Shown here in pieces: positions 24,654 through 33,122 of a stretch of DNA of 64,000 nt (the first letter of the stretch is position 1; every line of letters starts with the position of its first letter). The stretch comes from Brevundimonas sp. M20 (GTDB taxonomy: Bacteria > Pseudomonadota > Alphaproteobacteria > Caulobacterales > Caulobacteraceae). The position numbers were made by a program, and so were the translations under genes. The DNA lies in contig NZ_CP041243.1 of the NCBI RefSeq assembly GCF_006547065.1, positions 3,239,001 to 3,303,000 on the forward strand. Reading direction: 5' to 3'. Under the pieces are notes generated by a model. That model was not told the DNA's origin. It saw only the letters and a list, made by a program, of their open reading frames with translations, and searched no databases.

Positions 24654-25256
24654 CTAGGGCCGCGTGCCGATCCGTGACGGGTCGTCCGAACGCACCACGG
24701 ACACCACGACGCCACACAGGTCCGACGCGGCTGTCGGACCGTGAACCCGGTCATCCACCGCATTGTCACGGCTGTCACCGAGCGCGAACCAGTGCCCTTC
24801 CGGCACAAGAACTTCAGGCGTGTCATCCAACATTTGGCCGTCCCCGAAGTCCGAGATTAGCCAGGACCGGCCGGAAGGCAGAGTTTCACGCCAGACAGAG
24901 ACCTGCGGATACAACTGTTTCGATTGGTCCTCCGACATGGCGGCGGGATCAACGCGCTCGCGTTTGACCGGCTGTCCATCGACATGGAGGACGCCGCCCA
25001 TGACCTGAACCGTCTGTCCCGATCCCGCGACGACCCGCCTGAGCCACGGCTGACCTCGGGTGCGCGCAACCACGATGTCTCCCTGAACAGGCCGGGTTGT
25101 TCCGCAGACACCGCCGGGACGGTCGGCAAGCACGACATCCCCCTCCAGGAGGGTCGGCTCCATCGAACCGGAAGACACCCGATAAGCGTGATGCCCGGCA
25201 GGCACGAGCACAGGCTCCTCCGTCAGCAGGGCGAAAAGGAGCAGCGCGGCGATCAC
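24654..25256 (-). CDS. S26 family signal peptidase-like protein, catalytic Lys replaced
   Basis: A 200-residue protein with one N-terminal membrane segment (AALLLFALL), the nucleophile box SGSMEPTLLEGD with Ser at about 30, and the C-terminal box ALGDSRDNAVDDR. In type I signal peptidases the general-base Lys sits in the box YIKRVVGLPGD; here it reads WLRRVVAGSGQ, with AGG (Arg) at the Lys position. It is either inactive or uses another residue. The family cleaves signal peptides from exported proteins. It overlaps dapF by four bases and is probably co-transcribed with it. Confidence 0.8.
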   Translation of the reverse strand: MIAALLLFALLTEEPVLVPAGHHAYRVSSGSMEPTLLEGDVVLADRPGGVCGTTRPVQGDIVVARTRGQPWLRRVVAGSGQTVQVMGGVLHVDGQPVKRERVDPAAMSEDQSKQLYPQVSVWRETLPSGRSWLISDFGDGQMLDDTPEVLVPEGHWFALGDSRDNAVDDRVHGPTAASDLCGVVVSVVRSDDPSRIGTRP

Positions 25257-26086
25257 AGGTTCAACGCGCCCGTCCGCTCGACCTCCACCGGACCGGTCAT
25301 GAAGACGTGATCACTGGCCTCGTCCCAGTCGATCAGCAGGCGGCCGCCATCGACATCCACCGTGGCATGCCGACCGGTCACCCCCCGCCGCGCCGAGGCG
25401 ACCAGAGCCGCGCAGGCGCCGGTGCCGCAGGCCTTGGTCAGACCCGCGCCGCGCTCCCACACCCGCAGGCGAATGTGATCCGGCGACAGGGCGTGGACGA
25501 AGCCGACATTAACCCCTTCAGGGAACATCGGGTGATGCTCGACCAGCGAGCCCGAGCCGCGCACGAAGCCGTCGTCCGGCGTCTCGCCGACAAAGAAGAC
25601 CACATGCGGATTGCCCATCGAGACCGCGCCCGGCGTATGCAGCAGGGGGGCGTCGATGGGGCCGACCTGAAGCTCGATCCCTCGCGTGTCCATCTCCTCG
25701 GCCAGCGGCACCTGCTGCCAGTCCAGTCGGGGCACGCCCATGTCGACGGTCACCTGTCCGCCCGGCGCGCGGGTCGCCACGGTCGGACCACCGGCGGTGT
25801 CGATCACCACCCTGTCCTTGCCCGTGGACTCCATCAGCACCCAGCCGACGCAGCGCAGGGCGTTGCCGCAGGTTTCGACCATCGTCCCGTCATTGTTCCA
25901 GACACGCATGAAGGCGTCGGCGCTATTGCTCGGTTCGATGGCGATCAGCTGGTCGCAGCCCTCGCCCGTCTGCCGGTCCGCGATGGCGCGCACCTGCTCA
26001 ACCGTCGGCGAGAACGGGGTTGCGAGCGCATTGACGACGACGAAGTCGTTGCCGGCGCCGTTCATCTTGAGGAAGGGACGGGTCAT
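25253..26086 (-). CDS. dapF: Diaminopimelate epimerase
   Basis: Converts LL- to meso-diaminopimelate for lysine and peptidoglycan. The two catalytic Cys are in ETCGNALRCVG and KACGTGACAAL, and the substrate loop FLKMNGAGNDFVV is intact. An upstream in-frame ATG at 26098 would add four residues. The start at 26086 fits the usual N-terminus and has GAAG before it. The order dapF then an S26-like peptidase gene, with ATGA overlap, is unusual. Length 277 residues is normal. Confidence 0.96.
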   Translation of the reverse strand: MTRPFLKMNGAGNDFVVVNALATPFSPTVEQVRAIADRQTGEGCDQLIAIEPSNSADAFMRVWNNDGTMVETCGNALRCVGWVLMESTGKDRVVIDTAGGPTVATRAPGGQVTVDMGVPRLDWQQVPLAEEMDTRGIELQVGPIDAPLLHTPGAVSMGNPHVVFFVGETPDDGFVRGSGSLVEHHPMFPEGVNVGFVHALSPDHIRLRVWERGAGLTKACGTGACAALVASARRGVTGRHATVDVDGGRLLIDWDEASDHVFMTGPVEVERTGALNL

Positions 26087-26146
26087 TACACTTCGCATAT
26101 AGGGCCAGACTGGACCTGAGACGAGAGAACCGCGTTAAGCTGGGCC

Positions 26147-27010
26147 ATGACCACCACCGCACCTGCCCGGAAGACCGTCGGAAAAGCTGCTCGCAAGGCG
26201 GACAACGCTCCGCAATTCCCGGAGCCGCCGGCGCGGGGCGAGGGCCTGCGGCTGCGCGCCCGACTGCGCTACCTGTACCACGGCGCGTCCCCGCTGGCGG
26301 TGAAGTTCCGACTGGCTGTCATTGTCATCGACTTCGCCATCATCGCCTTCTTCCTCGCCGCACCGATCCTGCATGAGGCGGGGATCGTCTTCTATGTGAT
26401 CGACTACATCATCGCCCTGATCCTCATCGCCGACCTGACCGGTCGGGCGTTGGCGCATACGGACATCAAGGACTGGCTCAAGAAACCCGCGACCTGGGTG
26501 GACCTGTTCGTGCTGGCCACCCTGCTGTTCCCTTACTGGCTGTTCAACCTGGGCTTCCTGCGCTTGGTGCGCCTGTGGACCCTGCTACATTCCGAGTTTT
26601 TCTGGCGCACCATCGGACAGAAGTACGATGACACGCGTGTGGAGGAGGTCACCAAGGCTGTCGCCTCGCTGACCACCTTCATCTTCGTGGTCACGGGTTT
26701 CGTTTACACCAGCTTCCGGGGCGAGCATCCGGGCATCACCGGCTATCTGGACGCCCTGTATTTCACCATCGCCACCCTGACGACGACCGGCTTCGGCGAC
26801 ATCACCTTGCCGGGCAACTGGGGGCGGGTGCTGTCGATCTTCGTCATGCTGACCGGGATCACCCTGTTCCTGCGGCTGGCCCAGACCATCTTCCGCCCGC
26901 ACAAGGTCAGCCACGATTGCCCCACATGCGGCCTGAAGAAGCACGACCCCGACGCCGTCCATTGCAAGGCCTGCGGCGAAATCCTGTGCATTCCGGACGA
27001 GGGCGCGTGA
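26147..27010 (+). CDS. Voltage-gated-type potassium channel with C-terminal zinc ribbon
   Basis: Membrane protein of 287 residues with an S1-S4-like region (helices near 56-77, 82-103, 119-136, 139-156) and a pore region with the selectivity filter TTTGFGDI. The S4 segment FLRLVRLWTLL carries few basic residues, so voltage sensing would be weak. The cytoplasmic C-terminus (about 255-287) holds a zinc ribbon: CPTCGLKKHDPDAVHCKACG (two CxxC pairs). The ribbon may allow gating by metal or redox state. The N-terminus is a 30-residue basic tail. It is divergent from dapF. Confidence 0.85.
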   Translation: MTTTAPARKTVGKAARKADNAPQFPEPPARGEGLRLRARLRYLYHGASPLAVKFRLAVIVIDFAIIAFFLAAPILHEAGIVFYVIDYIIALILIADLTGRALAHTDIKDWLKKPATWVDLFVLATLLFPYWLFNLGFLRLVRLWTLLHSEFFWRTIGQKYDDTRVEEVTKAVASLTTFIFVVTGFVYTSFRGEHPGITGYLDALYFTIATLTTTGFGDITLPGNWGRVLSIFVMLTGITLFLRLAQTIFRPHKVSHDCPTCGLKKHDPDAVHCKACGEILCIPDEGA

Positions 27011-27110
27011 CACCGCGCCGCATGACAAAGCCGTAACCTTTGTCCTCAACGCCTTGCCGACCTTCCGCCCCCGGATAAGGTGCCGGCGACTTTTCCGGGG
27101 GAGTACCCAT

Positions 27111-29279
27111 ATGTTCCGTTCCGCCGCGCTCGCCGCGCTTCTCGCCACTACCGCCCTTTCGAGCGCCGCCATGGCCCAGACCGCTCCCGCTTCCGCCAAC
27201 GCCCCCTCGGGCTTCGCCACTTCAGACGCCGCCGATCCCTATCTGTGGCTGGAAGAGGTCGAGGGCGAGCGGGCGATGGAATGGGTCCGCGCCCACAATG
27301 AACATTCGCTCGGCGTTCTGCAGGGCGACCCCCGCTACGCCCAGCTGCACGCCCAGGCGCTGGAGATCGTGCAGTCTCGCGACCGCATCCCCGGCGTCGG
27401 CTTCAACCACGACGGCACGCTGGACAATTTCTGGCAGGACGCCACCCACGTGCGCGGCGTCTGGCGCACGACCACACTGGACAGCTATCGCACGGCCGAG
27501 CCCGTGTGGGAGACCATCCTCGACATCGACGCCCTGTCGACCGCCGAGGGAAAGAACTGGGTCTACAAGGGTGTGACCTGCCTGCCGCCGCAGGAGACGC
27601 GCTGCCTCGTCAGCCTGTCGGACGGCGGCAAGGACGCCGTCACGGTGCGCGAGTTCGACCGCGCCACCCGCACCTTCGTCGCCGACGGCTTCATCCTGCC
27701 GGAATCCAAGGGCGGGGCCTCTTGGATCGACGAGAACACCCTGCTGGTCTCGCGTGACTTCGGCGACGGCACCCTGACGGACTCGGGCTACCCGCGCACC
27801 GTCCGCCTCATGCGCCGCGGCCAGACGATCGAACAGGCCACGACCATCTTTGAAGGTCAGCAGACAGATGTTTCGGTCAACGCCTACACCCTGCGCAACG
27901 CCGACGGCGTGGTGAAGGCGACCCTGATCAACCGGGGGATCAACTTCTACGAGGGTGAAACCTGGCGTCTGAACGCTGACGGCACGACGACCCAGCTGCA
28001 ACTGCCGGCCAAGTCCAACATCAACGCCCTGGTGCAGGGCCAGCTGGTGGTCACCACCGATCAGGACTGGACCGCCCCCTCGGGGCAGGAGTTCAGGACC
28101 GGCGACGTCATCGCCTGGAACCTCGAGCAATGGCTGGCCAACCCGGCCACGCCCGCGCAACTGATCATCCGCCCGACCGAGCGGGAAGCCATCGAAGGCA
28201 TCACCGCGACCCGCAACAAGCTGGTCGTGGCCCTGTACGAAAACGTGCGCGGCTCGGTTTACGTCTACCAACCCAATCCCTCGGGCGAGTGGGCGCGGAC
28301 CCGTCTGGACCTGCCGCAGAACGTCACGGTCGGCGTCGGTTCGGCCTCGGAACGGAACGATCAGGTCTTCGTCAGCGTCGCCGGCTATCTGAACCCGTCC
28401 AGCCTCTATCTGGCCGACGCCGCCACCGGTCAGGCCGATGTGGTGAAGTCCCTGCCCGCCAAATTCGACGCCACCGGCATGGTGGTCGAACAGTTCGAGG
28501 CCCGCAGCGCCGATGGCACGATGATCCCCTACTTCGTCGTCCATAAGGGCGACATGCCGATGGACGGCTCGAACCCGACCCTGCTGTACGGCTACGGCGG
28601 CTTCCAGAGCTCGCTGTTGCCCGGCTATTCGGCCACGGTCGGCAAGCTGTGGCTGGAGCGCGGCGGCGTCTATGTGATCGCCAACACCCGCGGCGGCGGC
28701 GAGTTCGGCCCCCGTTGGCACCAGGCGGCCCTGCAGGAGAACCGCCAGCGCGCCCACGAGGACTTCCAGGCCGTCGCCCTGGACCTCGAGGCCCGCAACA
28801 TCACCTCGCAGCCCCGCCTCGGCATTATGGGCGGCTCGCAGGGCGGCCTGTTCATGGGCGCCATGCTGACCCAGCGCCCGGATCTCATCAACGGCGCGGT
28901 CATCCAGGTGCCCCTGTTCGACATGTTGCGCTTCCACAAGCTGCTGGCCGGCGCGTCGTGGATCGCCGAATACGGCAACCCGGACATTCCGGAACAGCGC
29001 GCCTGGATCGAGCAGTACTCGCCCTACCAGAACCTGCGCGCGGGCCAGCCCTATCCCGAGGTCTTCATCCACACCTCGACCAAGGACGACCGCGTCCACC
29101 CGGGCCACGCCCGCAAGGCGGCGGCGCGTCTGGAGGAGCTGGGCTATCCCGTCCTGTTCTATGAAAACACCGACGGCGGCCACGCCGCCGGCGCCAACCT
29201 GCAGGAGACGGCCCGCCGTCTGGCGCTGGAGTACACCTATCTGACCCGCCGCCTGATGGACTCTCCGGCGCAGCAATAG
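27111..29279 (+). CDS. Exported prolyl oligopeptidase (S9A), first of a tandem pair
   Basis: Periplasmic serine peptidase of 722 residues that cleaves after proline in short peptides. A signal peptide precedes the cut near SSAAMA-QTAP (residue about 22). Residues 40-420 form the beta-propeller and the C-terminal 270 the alpha/beta hydrolase. The nucleophile is in GIMGGSQGGLFMG (usual GGSNGG has Asn for Gln). The acid lies in STKDDRVHPGHARK and the His in ENTDGGHAAG. GGGGGAG precedes the ATG. A second, similar gene follows after 132 bases; the two probably arose by duplication and have diverged strongly. Confidence 0.93.
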   Translation: MFRSAALAALLATTALSSAAMAQTAPASANAPSGFATSDAADPYLWLEEVEGERAMEWVRAHNEHSLGVLQGDPRYAQLHAQALEIVQSRDRIPGVGFNHDGTLDNFWQDATHVRGVWRTTTLDSYRTAEPVWETILDIDALSTAEGKNWVYKGVTCLPPQETRCLVSLSDGGKDAVTVREFDRATRTFVADGFILPESKGGASWIDENTLLVSRDFGDGTLTDSGYPRTVRLMRRGQTIEQATTIFEGQQTDVSVNAYTLRNADGVVKATLINRGINFYEGETWRLNADGTTTQLQLPAKSNINALVQGQLVVTTDQDWTAPSGQEFRTGDVIAWNLEQWLANPATPAQLIIRPTEREAIEGITATRNKLVVALYENVRGSVYVYQPNPSGEWARTRLDLPQNVTVGVGSASERNDQVFVSVAGYLNPSSLYLADAATGQADVVKSLPAKFDATGMVVEQFEARSADGTMIPYFVVHKGDMPMDGSNPTLLYGYGGFQSSLLPGYSATVGKLWLERGGVYVIANTRGGGEFGPRWHQAALQENRQRAHEDFQAVALDLEARNITSQPRLGIMGGSQGGLFMGAMLTQRPDLINGAVIQVPLFDMLRFHKLLAGASWIAEYGNPDIPEQRAWIEQYSPYQNLRAGQPYPEVFIHTSTKDDRVHPGHARKAAARLEELGYPVLFYENTDGGHAAGANLQETARRLALEYTYLTRRLMDSPAQQ

Positions 29280-29303
29280 GCCGACCGGTTCAGGGCCTCG
29301 AAG

Positions 29304-29329
29304 CGGTGGAGGGGTGTTCCGCTCCACCG
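29304..29329. terminator. Hairpin after the first prolyl oligopeptidase gene
   Basis: CGGTGGAG/CTCCACCG 8-bp perfect stem (29304-29311, 29322-29329) with a 10-base loop, 25 bases after the stop. No U-tract. It may be a partial terminator inside the tandem pair. Confidence 0.45.
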
Positions 29330-29350
29330 TCTCCGGTCCTTGACCACCCC

Positions 29351-29369
29351 GACCATCCTGCGGATGGTC
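29351..29369. promoter_or_regulatory. Hairpin before the second prolyl oligopeptidase gene
   Basis: GACCATCC/GGATGGTC perfect 8-bp stem with loop TGC, 43 bases before the next ATG, followed at 29373-29389 by CTCCCC/GGGGAG. These lie in the leader of the second gene and may be operators or leader hairpins. Confidence 0.4.
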
Positions 29370-29411
29370 CCGCTCCCCCTTCCGGGGAGGAATAACGCGG
29401 AGTCTGTTTCG

Positions 29412-31574
29412 ATGATGAAGTCCCTGATGATGGGTGTGGCCATGGTCGCCATCGCCGCGCCCGCCTATGCGCAGAGCCAGACCCCGCCGCACTTCCCCGC
29501 CGACCTGACCCCAGCCGGCGTCCGCGCCGCCGACGATCATCTGGCGCTGGAGGAGGTCAACGGGACCGAGGCGATGGCCTTCGTCGCGGCGTCGAACGAG
29601 CGCGCCCTGGCCAGCCTGACCAACGATCCGCGCTACGAAACCTTCCGGGCCGAGGCCGAAGCCATCCTGACCGCCACCGACCGCATCCCGGCGCCCAGCT
29701 TCCTCGGCGACGGTATCGGCAACTTCTGGCAGGACGCGACCAATCCCAAGGGCGTTTGGCGCCGAACCACGCTGGACAGCTACCGTTCGGCCGATACGCA
29801 GTGGGAGACCCTGCTGGACATTGACGCCCTGTCGCGCGCCGAGGGCAGGGACTGGGTCTTCAAGGGCGCCAGCTGCCTGGCCCCGGACGAGACCCGCTGC
29901 CTGATCAACCTGTCGGACGGCGGCAAGGACGCCGTGGTCGTGCGCGAATTCGACACCACCACCAAGAGCTTCGTGGACGGCGGCTTCATCCTACCCGAAG
30001 GCAAGCACCGCATCAGCTGGCTGGACCGCGACACGCTTCTGGTCGCCACCGACTTCGGCCCCGGCACCCTGACCGAGAGCGGCTACCCCTTCATCGTCAA
30101 ATCCCTGAAGCGCGGCCAGCCGCTGAACCAAGCGACCGAAGTCTACCGCGGCGACCGGTCGGACGGCGGCTATGGCGTCTCGGCTTCGGTCTATCGTGAT
30201 AGCCGAGGCGCGGTGGAGGCCGTCATCATCTCGCGTCCTCTGGACACCTACCGGTCGGAGACATGGCGGCTGATTGACGGTCGACCCGCGAAGCTGGCCG
30301 TGCCCGAACAGGTCTCCATCTATGGAACGCTGGGGCAGCGGCTGGTGCTGTCGAATGACGAGGCCTGGCGCTGGGGCGCCCGGACCATCGCCCCCGGAAC
30401 CCTGCTGGCGATTTCCATGGAGGAACTGGCGCGCGGCGCCGGAGGGCTCTACCCCGATACGGATCCGGAAACGATCTTCACGCCCACCCCGCGCCAGTCG
30501 CTTCAAAGCGTGGCGGTGATGGATGACCACGTCGTCGCTGTCATTTCAGACAATGTCGTCAGCCGGGTCAGGCGCTATCGCTTCGGCCAGAACAATCAGG
30601 CCGTCTGGTCGGGGAGCGATATCGCCGGACCGGAGAACAGCGCCATCGGATTAGGCGACAGTTCGAAGGCGTCGGGACGGGTCTTCGTGTCCGCTCAGGG
30701 CTTCCTGACGCCCCCCACACTGGGCCTTCTGGCGGCCGACGCTGCCGCGCCGACCGAGCTGAAGTCGGCTCCCGCCAAGTTCGACGCCTCGACGCACGTC
30801 ACCGAGCAGTTCGAGGCGACGTCCTCGGACGGGACGAAGATTCCCTATTTCGTCACCCGCCCGCGCGACCAGAGCGGCCCGGCGCCGACCATCCTGTTCG
30901 GCTACGGCGGCTTCCAGGTCAGCTTCCCGCCCGCTTACAAACCCGAAATGGGCAAGCTGTGGCTCGAGAACGGCGGCGTCTTCGTCCAGGCCAACATCCG
31001 GGGCGGTGGCGAGTTCGGGCCGCAATGGCATCAGGCGGTGCTGAACGAGAACCGCCAGCTCGCCTTCGACGACTTCGCGGCGGTCGCCCGTGATCTGGAA
31101 GCGCGTGGCATCACCACCCCACGCCGTCTGGGCATCTATGGCCGGTCGAACGGCGGGGTCCTGACCTCGGTGTCGATCACCCAGCATCCGGAGTTGTTCA
31201 ATGCCGCGGTCATCGAGAGCCCGCTGATCGACATGCTGCGCTATCACGAGTTGCCCGCGGGCGCTTCGTGGATCGGCGAGTACGGCGACCCCCGAATCCC
31301 CGAGGAAGCCGCCTGGATCGCCCGCTATTCGGCCTATCAACAGCTTCGTCCGGGCGCGCACTATCCGCGCGTCTACATCACCACCAACACTCGCGACGAC
31401 CGCGTCCATCCGGGTCACGCCCGCAAGTTCGCGGCGCGTCTGGGCGATATGGGCTACGACCACCTCTATTATGAGGAAACCGCGGGCGGTCACTCCAACG
31501 ACGCCGACCCGGTCGCCAACGCCCGTCGCTGGGCGCGCCACTACGTCTATCTGTCGCAACAGCTGATGGATTGA
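29412..31574 (+). CDS. Exported prolyl oligopeptidase (S9A), second of a tandem pair
   Basis: A 720-residue serine peptidase paralogous to the preceding gene; MMKSLMMGVAMVAIAAPAYAQ is a signal peptide. The nucleophile is GIYGRSNGGVLTS, differing from the first copy (GGSQGG), and Asp and His lie in NTRDDRVHPGHARK and EETAGGHSND. Both copies share the FGYGGFQ and TRGGGEFGP-like segments. The differing residues around the nucleophile suggest different substrate ranges. A CGGAG ribosome site lies 11 bases before the ATG (a second ATG follows at once). An inverted repeat B separates it from a convergent MarR gene. Confidence 0.92.
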   Translation: MMKSLMMGVAMVAIAAPAYAQSQTPPHFPADLTPAGVRAADDHLALEEVNGTEAMAFVAASNERALASLTNDPRYETFRAEAEAILTATDRIPAPSFLGDGIGNFWQDATNPKGVWRRTTLDSYRSADTQWETLLDIDALSRAEGRDWVFKGASCLAPDETRCLINLSDGGKDAVVVREFDTTTKSFVDGGFILPEGKHRISWLDRDTLLVATDFGPGTLTESGYPFIVKSLKRGQPLNQATEVYRGDRSDGGYGVSASVYRDSRGAVEAVIISRPLDTYRSETWRLIDGRPAKLAVPEQVSIYGTLGQRLVLSNDEAWRWGARTIAPGTLLAISMEELARGAGGLYPDTDPETIFTPTPRQSLQSVAVMDDHVVAVISDNVVSRVRRYRFGQNNQAVWSGSDIAGPENSAIGLGDSSKASGRVFVSAQGFLTPPTLGLLAADAAAPTELKSAPAKFDASTHVTEQFEATSSDGTKIPYFVTRPRDQSGPAPTILFGYGGFQVSFPPAYKPEMGKLWLENGGVFVQANIRGGGEFGPQWHQAVLNENRQLAFDDFAAVARDLEARGITTPRRLGIYGRSNGGVLTSVSITQHPELFNAAVIESPLIDMLRYHELPAGASWIGEYGDPRIPEEAAWIARYSAYQQLRPGAHYPRVYITTNTRDDRVHPGHARKFAARLGDMGYDHLYYEETAGGHSNDADPVANARRWARHYVYLSQQLMD

Positions 31575-31581
31575 GGAGGCC

Positions 31582-31604
31582 GGGCTCCATTGGCGATGGA
31601 GCCC
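31582..31604. terminator. Hairpin after the second prolyl oligopeptidase gene
   Basis: GGGCTCCAT/ATGGAGCCC perfect 9-bp stem with loop TGGCG, 7 bases after the stop; followed by TTGCCCC, not a strong U-tract. Likely terminator, reinforced by the adjacent inverted repeat B. Confidence 0.6.
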
Positions 31605-31629
31605 ATTGCCCCTCTTCTGCGCTGGGGAA

Positions 31630-31721
31630 GTGATTAGTGGTTCGATGCCGCTCGCGCAGGTGCACGGCCTGCGGGCGCCGGCGCCGAAACCGCCACCCAT
31701 TGATCACTAACCACTAATCAC
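31630..31721. repeat. Heptamer-phased inverted repeat B (between convergent genes)
   Basis: Perfect 13-base arms GTGATTAGTGGTT (31630-31642) and its complement (31709-31721), loop 66 bases. The right arm continues inward with TTAGTGATCA, an extra copy of the word that is absent from the left. It shares the words GTGATT and TGGTTCG with repeat A. It lies between the second peptidase gene and the MarR gene, which converge. Confidence 0.75.
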
Positions 31722-31744
31722 GAGCTGGCTCCGCAGCCCGCCGC

Positions 31745-32368
31745 TTACGCCGGCTCCGCCACCTTGTCCTTCTTTACCTTGGCCGGCTTTTCAGCCTTCG
31801 GAGCCTTGGCGGGCTTGTCGGCTTTCTCGGCCTTGCGAGCCGCCTTTTCAGCCTTCTTGACCTCGCGGGCGGCCTTTTTGGCGGCCTTGGCTTCCGCCTT
31901 GGCTTTCAGCGGGGCGGCGTCCGCCTCGCCGGCCAGTTCGCCCAGCAGGTCCAGGAAGACATCACGCTTGCCCTTGGGCAGCAGGCCGACGATTCGCTTG
32001 TCAGCGGCCTCGACGCGCGGGCGCGCCGCTTCCAGCGCCGCCTCGCCGGCTGGCGACAGGCGCACCGCCTTGGCGCGGGCGTCGAGCGTCGACTTCTCCC
32101 GATCCAGCAGGCCCTTGGTGGTCATCCGCGCGACCAGATCAGCGAGGGTCGAACGGTCGATGCCGGTGGCGCGCACCAGATCGGTCTGCGTCAGACCCGC
32201 CTTGTGGCTCACGGCCTCCAGCACGGCGAACTGCCGCTGGGTCAGACCGTCCGGACCCGTCTCTTCGGCATAGATATCGAGCGCCAGCTGCAAGGCGCGG
32301 TGAATCAGATGGCTGGGCGAAACGCCGAGGGCGCCGCCACGCTTGGGCTTGTTACCGGACTTGACCAT
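31745..32368 (-). CDS. MarR-family regulator with long Lys/Ala-rich tail
   Basis: A 207-residue protein. Residues 15-145 are a standard MarR winged helix (LTQRQFAVLEAVSHKAG, DLVRATGIDRSTLADLVARM, STLDARAKAVRLSPAG). Residues 150-207 are almost entirely K, A, E, P in the pattern KAEKAARKAEKADKPAK, like a histone H1 or HU-extension tail. This tail should bind DNA without specificity or be disordered. Such tails are known in some alphaproteobacterial regulators, but a MarR with one is unusual. It converges on the peptidase pair across repeat B. Confidence 0.88.
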   Translation of the reverse strand: MVKSGNKPKRGGALGVSPSHLIHRALQLALDIYAEETGPDGLTQRQFAVLEAVSHKAGLTQTDLVRATGIDRSTLADLVARMTTKGLLDREKSTLDARAKAVRLSPAGEAALEAARPRVEAADKRIVGLLPKGKRDVFLDLLGELAGEADAAPLKAKAEAKAAKKAAREVKKAEKAARKAEKADKPAKAPKAEKPAKVKKDKVAEPA

Positions 32369-32446
32369 GAACCGTATCCCCTCGGCTGCATCGACAGAGC
32401 TAGCAGCCGCGTTTTACGGTTTGACGACGGACAATCTCTTTCAGCG

Positions 32447-33118
32447 TCAAAGCCCGGTGTCGGGCGATACCGGCTCTACGGTCTCTTCATCCTTGATCAG
32501 GTGCTTCATGATGAAGAACACCTGCCAGATGCCGAAGGCGGCCGAAGCCATCCAAAGTCCGCCCCGGAAGGCCATCCAGACATCATAGGGATCCGCCGGC
32601 GGACGTTTCAACGCCTGCAGCGCGGCCTCGACCACCACCGGACTGCGCACCAGCTCGTTCACGATCGCGACGGCGGCGAAATACAGGCCGTAGCGGAGCG
32701 TCAGCCCACGCCAGCCCGCGTCGGTGATCTTCAGGGCTGAACCCAGAAGATATTTGAACGGATACCGGCCCAGCGGCAACGAACCCAGCAGCACCACCGC
32801 GAGCAGCGCGTTCTGCACCGTGATCTTGATCTGCAGCAACTTCGGATCGTGAAACACCAGCGTCAGCACGCCGAACACTAGGGCGAAGCCGCCGGTGAGC
32901 AGCGGCAAGGGCGCCAGTCGCCGCTCGACGATCCAGCCGACCGCCAGGGCGACAAACGAGGCTCCGACCAGAACCCAGGTCGCGTGCAGCATCGCCTGGG
33001 TGCTGTCCTGCTTAAGCACGAACCGCATAAAGGCATAGGCGGCCAGGAAGGCGACGAGCGCGCCGAAATCGACGGCCTGACGAATGCTGGAGCCCCGACG
33101 TTCAGTGACTTCGGTCAT
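32447..33118 (-). CDS. YciB/IspZ-like inner-membrane septation protein
   Basis: A 223-residue membrane protein with six predicted helices. It has YciB/IspZ-like features: QAVDFGALVAFLAAYAF at the N-terminus, WIVERRLAPLPLLTG, and GRYPFKYLLGSALKITDAGWRGL (in parts, LTLRYGLYF). YciB is an intracellular septation protein linked to envelope synthesis. The ATG at 33118 lies 4 bases after the ftsY stop, as in many alphaproteobacteria, where ispZ follows ftsY. A longer open frame overlapping ftsY is not used. Confidence 0.88.
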   Translation of the reverse strand: MTEVTERRGSSIRQAVDFGALVAFLAAYAFMRFVLKQDSTQAMLHATWVLVGASFVALAVGWIVERRLAPLPLLTGGFALVFGVLTLVFHDPKLLQIKITVQNALLAVVLLGSLPLGRYPFKYLLGSALKITDAGWRGLTLRYGLYFAAVAIVNELVRSPVVVEAALQALKRPPADPYDVWMAFRGGLWMASAAFGIWQVFFIMKHLIKDEETVEPVSPDTGL

Positions 33119-33122
33119 GGGT

